Part shown: in pieces, positions 14,101 through 22,045 of the stretch | Layout of the letters: each line of letters starts with the position of its first letter | Position numbering within the stretch: position 1 is the stretch's first letter | Source: Spirochaetales bacterium | GTDB taxonomy: Bacteria; Spirochaetota; Spirochaetia; Sphaerochaetales; Sphaerochaetaceae | Reading direction: 5' to 3' | Length of the DNA: 28,951 bases | NCBI GenBank assembly: GCA_022771185.1 | Contig: JALFCJ010000243.1 | Span: 1 to 28,951, forward strand | The notes under the pieces: generated by a model | The model's input: only the letters and a program-made list of their open reading frames with translations | Database searches by the model: none | What the model was told of the DNA's origin: nothing | Made by a program: the position numbers and the translations under genes

Positions 14101-16058
14101 AGTGGGTAAGTGTAGTATTATCTGTTCCATTTGAAGGAGAGTTTACCTACTCTGTCCCTGAAAAAATGGAAGATGAAGCAAGGTTCGGGCGAAGAGTTAT
14201 GGTACCCTTCGGCAAAGCGAAAAAGACAGCCTTCATCATTAAAGAGATATATACAAAGCCTGAAGTGGACTTTGAGATAAAAGAAATAGATAGAGTAGTG
14301 GACAAAGAAGAGGTCTTTAATAAAGACTTGTTGGACACTGCAATATGGATGAGTAACATGTATCTCTCTCCTGTGGGAGTGAATTTATCATCTATGATTC
14401 CTTCCGGACGAAGAGAGAGCGAGTCTTCTCCTTTCTTTAATATTTCATCCTTCTCTCCTGTAGAAAAACTTACGGAAGATCAGGAAAAAGCCCTTTCCCG
14501 TATCCGTTCTTTTCCTTCCGATATGTTTTATCTCTATGGTGTGACTGGTAGCGGAAAAAGCGAAGTATACCTGAGACGAGCAGAGGATGTAATAAGAAGC
14601 GGGAAGCAAGTGTTATACATGGTTCCTGAAATAACCCTGTCCCACCAGGTGACGGGAGAAGTATATCAGCGCTTTAATAAACGTGTGGCCATTCTTCACT
14701 CCGCCCTCACTCCATCCCAGCGCTTAAAAGTATGGCGTGAAATAATGAATGGGGATGTGGATTTGGTTGTGGGAGCAAGAAGTAGTGTCTTCGCTCCATT
14801 TAAAAATCTTGGTCTCATCATTATGGATGAAGAGCATGAAGGCGCTTATAAATCAGGGCAGAGTCCCAGATACTCGGCTCGCCAAGTAGCACAGTATAGG
14901 GCTGGAAAATGGAAAGCCCAACTCATTATGGGCTCCGCCACTCCTTCTTTGGAAGCTTGGAATCTGATCAGAACCCAGAAGATCAAGTCTGTTGTAATGA
15001 GAAATAGAATAGGGGAAGCAAAATTCCCCAAAATCTCTATTGTCAACATGAGGGGCGAAAAGAGAAATATAAGTCAGAAGCTTGAAGAAGAGATAAGAAA
15101 CGCATTGAAAGAGAAGAAAGGTGTAATTCTGTTTCTCAATAGGCGTGGCTTCTCTTATGGCTATGAATGTAAGTCATGCGGGGCTATTGTAGAGTGCCCC
15201 AACTGTTCTATTGCAATGACATATCACAAGGGAAGAAATCGACTTATATGCCATACTTGTGGTTTCTCGGAGCCCCTGGTGAAAGTATGTCCTGAGTGTG
15301 GCTCCTTCGATATCTCTCCCAGGGGGTATGGGACAGAGAACGCTGAAGAAGAGGCTAGGGCCCTTTTCCCTTTTGCTCGTATCGAGAGACTCGATACTGA
15401 TATCACAAACGGTGACAGCGAGAAGACACAGGAGATCCTTTCCGCCTTTAGAGACGGGGAGATCGATATACTTCTTGGCACTCAGATGATAGCGAAGGGA
15501 CTTAATTTTCCTAAGGTTTCATTAATAGGAATACTAAATGCAGACTCCTCTCTGGCTCTCCCTGATTTCAGGGCGGGAGAGAGGACTTTTGACCTTTTGC
15601 ATCAAGTTGCAGGTAGGGCCGGGCGATATAGAGACGACGGGAAAGTAATCATACAGACTACTCAGCCTACGGCTCCTGCCATCCAGATGGCGGCGACTAA
15701 TGACCTGGAGCACTTCTATGAGAGAGAGCTCTCTCAAAGAAAAGAGACTATGTTCCCTCCATTTTCAAGACTTGTGAATTTATCTATCAGAGGAAAAATG
15801 GAAGAAAAAGTGAAAGAAGCTGCAATGGCACTTGGAGATATGGCGTCGACTCTCTCCGATAGTGACGAAGAGATAGAAGTATTCTCTCCTTCTCCATGCC
15901 TCATTGAAAAGATGGCAGGCCAATGGAGGTGGCACGTATTACTTCGAAGTCAGAGTATATCGCGTCTATTGCACTTTACTCGAACTCTTCTTTCTTCTTT
16001 CCGACTCCCTTCCTCACTTCACTTGGAAGTGGATGTGGATCCGACGAATCTCTTCTAA
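14097..16058 (+). CDS. priA: Primosomal protein N' (replication restart helicase PriA)
   Basis: A 3'-5' superfamily 2 helicase that recognises stalled or repaired forks and reloads the replisome. It is 653 residues, shorter than E. coli PriA (732), mostly in the N-terminal region. The N-terminal 3'-DNA-binding domain (1-~105) is followed by Walker A GVTGSGKS (148-155), DEEH (244-247), GSATPSLE, and then the zinc-binding insertion with four CxxC pairs (CKSC, CPNC, CHTC, CPEC). The helicase C domain holds GTQMIAKGLNFPKV and HQVAGRAGR. It starts at GTG 14097 inside the upstream stop (GTGA), with GAGAGGGAGAGG before it. Its TAA abuts the stop of the convergent SDR gene with no gap. Firm. Confidence 0.96.
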   Translation: MKWVSVVLSVPFEGEFTYSVPEKMEDEARFGRRVMVPFGKAKKTAFIIKEIYTKPEVDFEIKEIDRVVDKEEVFNKDLLDTAIWMSNMYLSPVGVNLSSMIPSGRRESESSPFFNISSFSPVEKLTEDQEKALSRIRSFPSDMFYLYGVTGSGKSEVYLRRAEDVIRSGKQVLYMVPEITLSHQVTGEVYQRFNKRVAILHSALTPSQRLKVWREIMNGDVDLVVGARSSVFAPFKNLGLIIMDEEHEGAYKSGQSPRYSARQVAQYRAGKWKAQLIMGSATPSLEAWNLIRTQKIKSVVMRNRIGEAKFPKISIVNMRGEKRNISQKLEEEIRNALKEKKGVILFLNRRGFSYGYECKSCGAIVECPNCSIAMTYHKGRNRLICHTCGFSEPLVKVCPECGSFDISPRGYGTENAEEEARALFPFARIERLDTDITNGDSEKTQEILSAFRDGEIDILLGTQMIAKGLNFPKVSLIGILNADSSLALPDFRAGERTFDLLHQVAGRAGRYRDDGKVIIQTTQPTAPAIQMAATNDLEHFYERELSQRKETMFPPFSRLVNLSIRGKMEEKVKEAAMALGDMASTLSDSDEEIEVFSPSPCLIEKMAGQWRWHVLLRSQSISRLLHFTRTLLSSFRLPSSLHLEVDVDPTNLF

Positions 16059-16066
16059 TTAGAAGA
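16051..16066. repeat. 16-bp palindrome across two abutting stop codons
   Basis: TCTTCTAATTAGAAGA is a perfect palindrome. It contains the TAA of priA (16056-16058) and, on the other strand, the TAA of the SDR gene (16059-16061). There is no spacer between the convergent genes. The stem is AT-rich and has no loop, so it would be a poor terminator. Confidence 0.7.
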
Positions 16067-16853
16067 AGATAGAGAAGATCCAGTCTGTAAGAGGAGAAGG
16101 AAGTATTGTCAAAAGCTTCATCTTGAAGCTGTTTTTTATGTTGTAGTGGGCACGTGGGTGCTTTTTCTCAGCAATGGAAGCAAGCTTTCTTCCTAGTATT
16201 GCTGGGTCTTTCGCCTTTTTCAGCTCCCCTGTCATAATGTGCTTCATCTTCAAGAGTGGCTCTTTGTATATATCTGTTTCAGCCAATAAAGAATCGAACT
16301 GACCGTTTACAGCACCCTGCATGTTTGTTTTGAAGGCTCCAGGACGAATAGTAGTGACTTTGGCTCCGCTCTTTTTCAGCTCTCGCCTTAAAGAATCACC
16401 ATAAAGCTCTACGGCATGCTTTGACATAGGATAGTAGCCGTGTAGAGGTATTGCTGTGATCTTTCCATATTCGCTGGAGATTACGGCAATAGTTCCCTTG
16501 CCTTTTATTACAAGAGGACCGAATACTCTATTGAAGTTAAATGTGGCAAAGAGGTTGAGGGCAAAGATTTTTTCTACCTTACCTTCAGCTTTCTCAATGA
16601 ATGAGCCAAGTATTACACAACCTGAGAAGTTAGCGATAAAGTCCACTTTATCAGTCTTTGTCTCAACTATTATTCTAGCTCTTTCGATGTCTTCGTTCTT
16701 AGTTAAGTCTGTCTTTATATAGAGGGTTCCATCTTCTTCCCTCTCTTCATTTCTTATATCCAGGGCAAAAATAAAGAATCCCCTTTTCTTGAGTTCTATT
16801 ATGGTGGCTTCAGCCAAGCCTGACATGGAGCCACCTATTACTGCATATTTCAT
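16059..16853 (-). CDS. Short-chain dehydrogenase/reductase, substrate unknown
   Basis: A classical-type SDR of 264 residues. The nucleotide-binding turn reads GGSMSGLAEA (7-16), a variant of TGxxxGxG; the acidic residue of LDIRNEE after the second strand suggests NAD(H) rather than NADP(H). NFSG replaces the usual NNAG, followed by the SSEYG strand and YPMSKHA with the catalytic Tyr and Lys (YxxxK). The substrate loop and hydrophobic C-terminus (LLTILPSPLTDWIFSIFF) could lie on the membrane, as in SDRs acting on lipids. Transcribed after the membrane/zinc-ribbon gene with a 5-nt gap, so co-expression is likely. Ribosome binding site is weak. Confidence 0.85.
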   Translation of the reverse strand: MKYAVIGGSMSGLAEATIIELKKRGFFIFALDIRNEEREEDGTLYIKTDLTKNEDIERARIIVETKTDKVDFIANFSGCVILGSFIEKAEGKVEKIFALNLFATFNFNRVFGPLVIKGKGTIAVISSEYGKITAIPLHGYYPMSKHAVELYGDSLRRELKKSGAKVTTIRPGAFKTNMQGAVNGQFDSLLAETDIYKEPLLKMKHIMTGELKKAKDPAILGRKLASIAEKKHPRAHYNIKNSFKMKLLTILPSPLTDWIFSIFF

Positions 16854-16858
16854 TGTTG

Positions 16859-18091
16859 TTAGTTTTCCTTTGCTTTATCGAAAAGGAGTGTAAGGGAAGA
16901 AGCGGAGAAAGTCTTTGCTTTTTCTCTTTCTATTCCGCAAAGAGGGCAGTTTTCGTCTTTATATACAGGGATGCCACACTTTGGACAGAGCCAGGAGGAT
17001 GAAGTTCCATCTTCCATATAAAGCCACTCTGCTTCCACTCCTTCTTTTTTCTTTAAGTCTGACATAAAGAAAGAGAATCTATCATCCTTAAAGAGTGATG
17101 ATATAGCATGCTTAGGAGGAATAGATATCTGCTTTTTGTCTGATAGATCGATCCTCTCTCCTTCATACTCCTCAAGGGATATGAGTTTAATCGCTGCCCT
17201 ATCGGTAGGAATATTGATTTGAGCATTGATAGTGACTTCTTCCTTAGGGGTGATCATCTTATTGGACATAAATTCCCTGATTCCATCCATTGACCAAGTC
17301 GATGATACGAAGGCCTTTTCAGAGATGTTTCTTGCTTTTATGGAAATAAGAGTTTTTTCTTTTTCTGTCCTTATTACAGTCTCTTCAACAAGAATGGGGC
17401 TATCAGGAGCGAAGGTTGCAGGTACTATGGATGTGAGCTTGATAGTAGACGACGGGTCAAAGTCTCCATTTGTCTCTTCTACTACTATCTCTTTTTCTTC
17501 TGAGTCTGGTTCTTCTTCTAATGGAGGAACTTCTTCTGTCTTCTGTTCTTCTTCACTATCTAATTCCTTTGTTTCTGTTTTCTCTTCTTCAACTATTTCT
17601 TCTTTAGGCTCTTCTTTCACCTCTTTTTCAATAGGGGTAACAGGCTCTTCTCTTTTTTTGACAACTACTTTGATAGGGTCGAATTCCCATTCACGCATTC
17701 TGTAGTAACCATAGACGAGAGCCATTGCAAATACTAGGAGCGTATATACAAGAGCTGGAATAAGGTTGCCATAGGCAAGGTAAGCTCCTATGAGTACGAG
17801 AGCCAGTAGTGATTTGAAAGTCTCGCTGAATAAAACGATTCTTCTTCCAACACTTGTCTTTCCGATCAAGAAAGGAAGTGCGGCGACGGAGAGTACACAG
17901 CACACTAATGGATATGTTGCATGTACAAGCTCCACCCATCCTCTATATGTAGATAGAGATATTGTCGTTATGTAATAGAAGCGGCCAAGGGCCATGAATA
18001 AAGCCAGCATTGCTGATAGAGGCAAATAAACGTAGGTATAGAATCTATGGAATCTCATTCCTTTAGTGGTTTCTGTTTTTTTCTCTGACAT
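16859..18091 (-). CDS. Membrane protein with Glu-rich linker and C-terminal zinc ribbon
   Basis: A 410-residue protein of unusual design. Residues about 17-132 hold four hydrophobic helices (YVYLPLSAMLALFMALG; TYPLVCCVLSVAALPFLIG; SLLALVLIGAYLAYG; ALVYTLLVFAMALVYGYY). Residues about 140-210 form a strongly acidic, low-complexity linker rich in Glu, Lys, Val and Pro. A predicted beta-rich domain follows (about 215-330: PATFAPDSPILVEETVI; KTLISIKARNISEKAFV), then a CPKCG...CPLCG zinc ribbon near the C-terminus. I do not recognise a named family. The architecture suggests a membrane-anchored scaffold or sensor with cytoplasmic domains. Spacing from AAAGG to ATG 18091 is very short, so the start is not certain. 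It precedes the SDR in a two-gene unit. Confidence 0.75.
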   Translation of the reverse strand: MSEKKTETTKGMRFHRFYTYVYLPLSAMLALFMALGRFYYITTISLSTYRGWVELVHATYPLVCCVLSVAALPFLIGKTSVGRRIVLFSETFKSLLALVLIGAYLAYGNLIPALVYTLLVFAMALVYGYYRMREWEFDPIKVVVKKREEPVTPIEKEVKEEPKEEIVEEEKTETKELDSEEEQKTEEVPPLEEEPDSEEKEIVVEETNGDFDPSSTIKLTSIVPATFAPDSPILVEETVIRTEKEKTLISIKARNISEKAFVSSTWSMDGIREFMSNKMITPKEEVTINAQINIPTDRAAIKLISLEEYEGERIDLSDKKQISIPPKHAISSLFKDDRFSFFMSDLKKKEGVEAEWLYMEDGTSSSWLCPKCGIPVYKDENCPLCGIEREKAKTFSASSLTLLFDKAKEN

Positions 18092-18211
18092 ACCTTTATT
18101 CTATTTCAGAGTTTAGGAATATTCCACAACATAGAGCGTTTAGATTCCTTCTTTCGTTGTTTTTGTTCATCAATCTTTGTTTCAAATGCCCCAATATGTT
18201 AAGATAAAGCC

Positions 18212-18763
18212 ATGGACAGGACAGAAAGAAAGGAAAGAGTAATAGAGCTCATTGAGAGTGGAGTGAGAATTATAGCCATTGACGGCAGATGCGCAAGCGG
18301 TAAGAGTACGCTCTCAGAAGATGTAAAGAAGGAAGTGGATGTAAACATTGTAAAAATGGATGACTTTTTCCTTCCTCTTTCTTTAAGGACTCCAGAGCGT
18401 TTTGCTCTTCCTGGGGGCAATGTCCACTATGAAAGATTTATCGACGAAGTCATAAAAGGCATTCTGAGTGGGGAAGATTTTTCATATAGAGTATTCTCTT
18501 GCTCGAAGATGGATTATGAAGGAGAGAAAAAGATTATCTTATCCCGTCCAATAATCATAGAGGGCTCTTATGCCCTTCATCCCTCATTCCCTCACTACTG
18601 GGATAGAGCCATATTCTTGGATGTAGAAAAAGAGGAGCAGCTGAAGAGGCTGGAGAAGAGATGCCCTGAGAAACTGGAAGCATTCAAGAATAAGTGGATA
18701 CCTCTGGAAGAGGAGTATTTCTCTTATTATTCCATACCTTCCAAAGCCGACGAAACACTATAA
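18212..18763 (+). CDS. Uridine-kinase-like P-loop kinase
   Basis: A 183-residue P-loop NTPase of the uridine kinase/phosphoribulokinase type. It has Walker A in IDGRCASGKSTLSED (G25-T33), the family Asp pair VKMDDFF (D50, D51), a strand with the conserved Glu in IIIEGSYALHP (E117), and a lid-like arginine-rich stretch (LKRLEKRCPEKLEAF). It probably phosphorylates a nucleoside or related small molecule in the cytoplasm. It is shorter than Udk (about 210) and lacks clear uridine-binding motifs, so the substrate is open. It is a single gene on its strand, divergent from the zinc-ribbon gene (120-bp gap), and its end overlaps the next convergent gene by 6 nt. No good ribosome binding site precedes ATG 18212. 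Confidence 0.8.
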   Translation: MDRTERKERVIELIESGVRIIAIDGRCASGKSTLSEDVKKEVDVNIVKMDDFFLPLSLRTPERFALPGGNVHYERFIDEVIKGILSGEDFSYRVFSCSKMDYEGEKKIILSRPIIIEGSYALHPSFPHYWDRAIFLDVEKEEQLKRLEKRCPEKLEAFKNKWIPLEEEYFSYYSIPSKADETL

Positions 18764-19123
18764 GCCCAGCTTAGAGAGAATGCTCTCTGTAATTTTTGTT
18801 GCTGTATTTAGCTCTTCTTGAATATCTTTTACTCTCTCTTGGAACGTTTCGTCGCATAGAGAAAGAGAAATATTGTCGATAGAAGTATCCAGCTCTTCTA
18901 CTTCTTTTAGATCTTCTTTCTGGTCTCTGAGTTCCTCTAGAAACGAATCCATATCATTTATTGTCTTTTCTAAGGCTCTTTTGGCGTTTTCGATTCTCTG
19001 GAACGTCAAACAATTCCCACCATATATCCCCAATAGATTCCAATTTGAAGATAGAGAAAGTATGTCTTTTGCTTTTCTGAGGCTTTCTAAGGCTATTCTT
19101 CCTTTTTCTAATTTTTCACCCAT
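18758..19123 (-). CDS. Small helical protein of unknown function, paralogue of its upstream neighbour
   Basis: A 121-residue, mostly helical, acidic protein with no signal peptide. Its first half aligns with the neighbour at 19143-19538: ALESLRKAKDILSLSSNWNL here against ALYSLKEARDILSSASNWGL there, then LLGIYGGN against LLDVFGGN, then a helix starting IENAKRAL / IDKARNVL. The second half has coiled-coil character (LEELRDQKEDLKEVEELDTS) and ends in a helix TKITESILSKLGL, matching IKRTESVLSQLRL. Start ATG 19123 is set by AAAGGAGAT 6-7 nt before it, in the 19-bp gap after the neighbour; longer upstream extension would run into that gene. Probably a tandem duplication that has lost part of the central region. 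Function unknown. Confidence 0.75.
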   Translation of the reverse strand: MGEKLEKGRIALESLRKAKDILSLSSNWNLLGIYGGNCLTFQRIENAKRALEKTINDMDSFLEELRDQKEDLKEVEELDTSIDNISLSLCDETFQERVKDIQEELNTATKITESILSKLGL

Positions 19124-19142
19124 TGGTATCTCCTTTTCTTTC

Positions 19143-19538
19143 TTATACAGATGAGAGCCTAAGCTGTGAGAGGACACTCTCTGTTCTCTTAATTGCATCG
19201 TCAATCTGTCTCTTTGCATCATTTATTCTTGACTGGACGAATACGTCTGAAAGAAAGCCGTCGAAGAAGAAGTCTGCAAATGTAAGAAATCCGTCGATAT
19301 TGATGTTTATTTCAGGTAGATATGACAGCTCGTTACGAAACTCCCATAAGTCTTGCCTTGCTTTATCTAGCACATTTCTGGCTTTATCAATCTTCATGTG
19401 CTTCATAAAACCGGTGAATCCATTGCCCCCGAATACATCCAATAATCCCCAGTTGGAAGCGGAAGAGAGAATATCTCTTGCTTCTTTGAGACTATACAAT
19501 GCCTTTTCTCCTGCTCTGATTGCTCTTTCTTCACTCAT
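19143..19538 (-). CDS. Small helical protein of unknown function with SNWGLLDVFGGNG motif
   Basis: A 131-residue protein and the fuller member of the tandem pair. Order: N-terminal helix (AIRAGEKALYSLKEARDIL), the motif SNWGLLDVFGGNGFTGFMKH (about 28-47), a helix IDKARNVLDKARQDLWEFRN, a hydrophobic segment FLTFADFFFDGFLSDVFV (about 84-101) and a final amphipathic helix. I believe similar short proteins with a W-G-x-x-D-x-x-G-G core occur as uncharacterised proteins in Firmicutes, but I cannot name the family. The hydrophobic segment could be a membrane contact or an oligomer interface. It is the first gene of a two-gene unit, divergent from def by 91 bp, with AAGGAG some way upstream of ATG 19538. 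Confidence 0.75.
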   Translation of the reverse strand: MSEERAIRAGEKALYSLKEARDILSSASNWGLLDVFGGNGFTGFMKHMKIDKARNVLDKARQDLWEFRNELSYLPEININIDGFLTFADFFFDGFLSDVFVQSRINDAKRQIDDAIKRTESVLSQLRLSSV

Positions 19539-19629
19539 ATCTATATTCTCTCTCCTTTTTGCTTTGTCCTCAATACTTCCTCCTAGGAAGAAAAAACAAT
19601 ATGATTATAAAGAAAAGGAATAAATATAG

Positions 19630-20142
19630 ATGGAACCGATTTTGGAAATAGTAAAAGTAGGAGACGAGGTGTTGAGAGAGAAGTGCGCTCCCGTCAAAGA
19701 AATTGATTCTTCATTGAAAATGCTTACAGATGCAATGTTTGATGAACTATTGGAAGCTGACGGAGTAGGACTGGCAGCTCCTCAGATAGGCATTCCTCAG
19801 CGCTTCTTTGTAGTAGATATCAGAGATGGAAAGAGATATGTATTCATCAATCCTGAGATTGTGGAGACCAGTATGGAGAAAGGCCCATATGAAGAAGGCT
19901 GTTTGTCTATTCCTGGAGTTTACCACGATGTAATAAGACCATTGAGAGTAAAGATCCAGGCCAGGGATGCAAACGGTAAGCTTTTTAATCTTGATGCAGA
20001 TGGAATGCTGGCAAGAGTAATTCAGCATGAATACGACCACCTTGATGGTAAACTCTTTATCGATCACTTAAGTGAAGAAGAGAGGAACAAAATGCTGAAA
20101 GCATACGAGAAGAAACAGAAGAGAGGCAATAAGAAAAAATGA
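19630..20142 (+). CDS. def: Peptide deformylase
   Basis: Removes the formyl group from the N-terminal Met of new proteins. It is 170 residues. The three metal-site motifs are complete: GVGLAAPQIG (45-54), EGCLSIPG with C91, and QHEYDHLDG with H133, E134 and H137. The C-terminus is a short Lys-rich tail. AAGGAA precedes ATG 19630 with rather long spacing. The gene overlaps fmt by 4 nt (ATGA), the classic def-fmt pair. A TATGAT (19600-19605) next to TATAAA (19606-19611) may act as a -10, without a clear -35. Firm. Confidence 0.97.
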   Translation: MEPILEIVKVGDEVLREKCAPVKEIDSSLKMLTDAMFDELLEADGVGLAAPQIGIPQRFFVVDIRDGKRYVFINPEIVETSMEKGPYEEGCLSIPGVYHDVIRPLRVKIQARDANGKLFNLDADGMLARVIQHEYDHLDGKLFIDHLSEEERNKMLKAYEKKQKRGNKKK

Positions 20143-21065
20143 AGATACTCTATGCCGCGACAGATACAATAGCTGTGCCACTTCTTTCACTCCTCTATGA
20201 GAAAGGATTGGTGGGTGCTGTATTTACAGCTCCAGATGCTCCTGGAAAGAGGGGGAAGACTCTTATTCCTACACCTGTAAAAGTCAAGGCATTGGAGCTT
20301 GGAATCCCTGTATATACACCCGAGCACTTAAAAAAAGAAGAGAGAGAGTTAGTTAAGACTCTTTCTGTTGATACTCTTCTTTCTTTTTGTTATGGAAAGA
20401 TATTCGGCCCTAAGTTTCTCGCTCTCTTCCGTCACACATTTAACGTTCATCCTTCCCCTCTTCCAAAGTATAGAGGGTGTGCGCCTATATTTGCATCAAT
20501 TAAGAACTTGGATAGAGAGACGGCTATTACTCTTCAGGAGATAGGGCTTGGAATAGACGAGGGAAGGGTATTTGCTTCTCCCCCGCTCACCCTCAGTGGC
20601 GACGAGACTACACTTACGCTGGAAGAGAAGGTGTCGAAGTTAGTTCCTGAGTTTGTCTTCGATGTTCTCTCAAAGATTGATTCTATTACACCTGTTGACC
20701 AGAAAGGCGAAGCATCATACACATCCTTTATCAATAAAGAGGACGGAAAGATCGACTGGATGAGAAGTGCCGAAGAGATTCACGCCTTAGTTCGTGCATG
20801 TAACCCATGGCCTCGTGCATATTGCTTACTGGGAAACGACAAGCTTCTTATTACAGGAGTGTACGGTAGTGCTTTCTCTCCATTCTCTCCGTCTACAGAA
20901 GAGCCAGGAACAGTAGTGGGTCTGGAGAAAGGTAAAGGACTGAAGATTGCAACGGGCAGTGGATACTTATATGTGACACGAGTGCTTCCTCCAATGAAGA
21001 AAGAGATGGACGCGACATCATACGTAAATGGAAATAGAAGTATAATAGGGACGGTTCTCCATTGA
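20139..21065 (+). CDS. fmt: Methionyl-tRNA formyltransferase
   Basis: Formylates Met-tRNA(fMet) with 10-formyl-tetrahydrofolate for translation initiation. It is 308 residues. The N-terminal Rossmann-like domain carries FNVHPSPLPKYRGCAPIFAS (active-site Asn and His). The third catalytic residue, Asp, falls in GLGIDEGRV, where most homologues read G-M-D-x-G. The C-terminal OB domain begins around 200 (INKEDGKIDW; CNPWPRAY). It starts at ATG inside the def stop and overlaps the radical SAM gene by 4 nt at its end (TTGA). Firm. Confidence 0.96.
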   Translation: MKILYAATDTIAVPLLSLLYEKGLVGAVFTAPDAPGKRGKTLIPTPVKVKALELGIPVYTPEHLKKEERELVKTLSVDTLLSFCYGKIFGPKFLALFRHTFNVHPSPLPKYRGCAPIFASIKNLDRETAITLQEIGLGIDEGRVFASPPLTLSGDETTLTLEEKVSKLVPEFVFDVLSKIDSITPVDQKGEASYTSFINKEDGKIDWMRSAEEIHALVRACNPWPRAYCLLGNDKLLITGVYGSAFSPFSPSTEEPGTVVGLEKGKGLKIATGSGYLYVTRVLPPMKKEMDATSYVNGNRSIIGTVLH

Positions 21066-22045
21066 CTTACGACAGGTGGAATAATTACAGGGAATACTTA
21101 CTCGATAAATATGGAACATCTCTCTACCGAGTCGGGGTAGACGGAGGCTTCAGCTGTCCCAATAGAACCAAAGAGAGGCAGGGAGGCTGCACTTTCTGTG
21201 ATGGAACAGGAAGTATCGCTGTATATCAAAGGACAAGTGAAAGCGCATTCCGCCATGATTCTTCTTTCGATGAGGGAGTGTCTGAAGAAGTTCTATTAAG
21301 ATTTCAATCCATCGAGAACCAAATTAATAAAGGGCTGGAATTTATCCATAGACGTTATAAAGCAAAGCTTGCAGCCCTTTATTTTCAGTCTTGGACCAAT
21401 ACTTATGACACAGTGGAGAACCTGAAACGCATCTATGATATGGCTCTATCCTGTGGAGATTTTTCTGAGTTTATCGTCTCGACCCGCCCAGATTGTGTAG
21501 AGGACGATGTAGCAGACCTTCTTGCCGGGTATATAACAAAAGATAGGGAAGTGTGGGTTGAGCTGGGACTTCAAAGCGCCTCTGACGAGACACTGAGAAG
21601 AATAAACAGAGGCCACACTCTCTCCGATTATGTAAAGTGTATGGAACGCTTACATAAACGAGGAATAAAAGTCTGCACACATGTAATACTGGGCCTGCCA
21701 GGAGAAGAGAGGGAAGACTTTACTAAGACCGCTAAAGTGCTGAATGAAGTTGGAAGTGAAGGCGTAAAGATCCACAACCTTCATATCCCAGGTGGCACTA
21801 AGATGGCTGAGGAGTACCTCGAAGGCGAGATTACTTCCTGGTCTACAGAGAGATATATGAATGAAGTGGAGTACTTTCTCCGTCTCTTGAATCCAAATAT
21901 GATTATTGAGCGCTTGGTGTGTGAGACTCCATCCCATAGACTTATGGCACCACGACATTTTATGGATAAATCTCTTTTTCTTCGTACTCTTAATGATAAG
22001 ATGGAAAAAAACAATACTCGACAGGGGGATTTGTATGAAGGCTGA
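21062..22045 (+). CDS. Radical SAM protein, TIGR01212/YhcC type
   Basis: A 327-residue radical SAM protein of the family that includes E. coli YhcC; its reaction is not established. The cluster-binding Cys are in FSCPNR (C32) and GGCTFCDGTGS (C43, C46), giving C-x10-C-x2-C instead of the common C-x3-C-x2-C, as expected for this family. Further conserved stretches are YFQSWTNTYD, STRPDCV, VELGLQSASDETLRRINRGH and VILGLPGE. The first codon is TTG at 21062, overlapping the fmt stop (TTGA); the N-terminus MTYDRWNNYREYLLDKYG fits the family, so I keep it despite a weak ribosome binding site. Its end overlaps the fumarase alpha gene by 11 nt. Confidence 0.9.
   Translation: MTYDRWNNYREYLLDKYGTSLYRVGVDGGFSCPNRTKERQGGCTFCDGTGSIAVYQRTSESAFRHDSSFDEGVSEEVLLRFQSIENQINKGLEFIHRRYKAKLAALYFQSWTNTYDTVENLKRIYDMALSCGDFSEFIVSTRPDCVEDDVADLLAGYITKDREVWVELGLQSASDETLRRINRGHTLSDYVKCMERLHKRGIKVCTHVILGLPGEEREDFTKTAKVLNEVGSEGVKIHNLHIPGGTKMAEEYLEGEITSWSTERYMNEVEYFLRLLNPNMIIERLVCETPSHRLMAPRHFMDKSLFLRTLNDKMEKNNTRQGDLYEG

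Noticed and set aside
17226..17705. Plus-strand Ser-rich open frame of 159 codons
   Set aside because: It is the complement of the Glu-rich linker of the zinc-ribbon gene, since GAA/GAG repeats read as TTC/CTC/TCT on the other strand.
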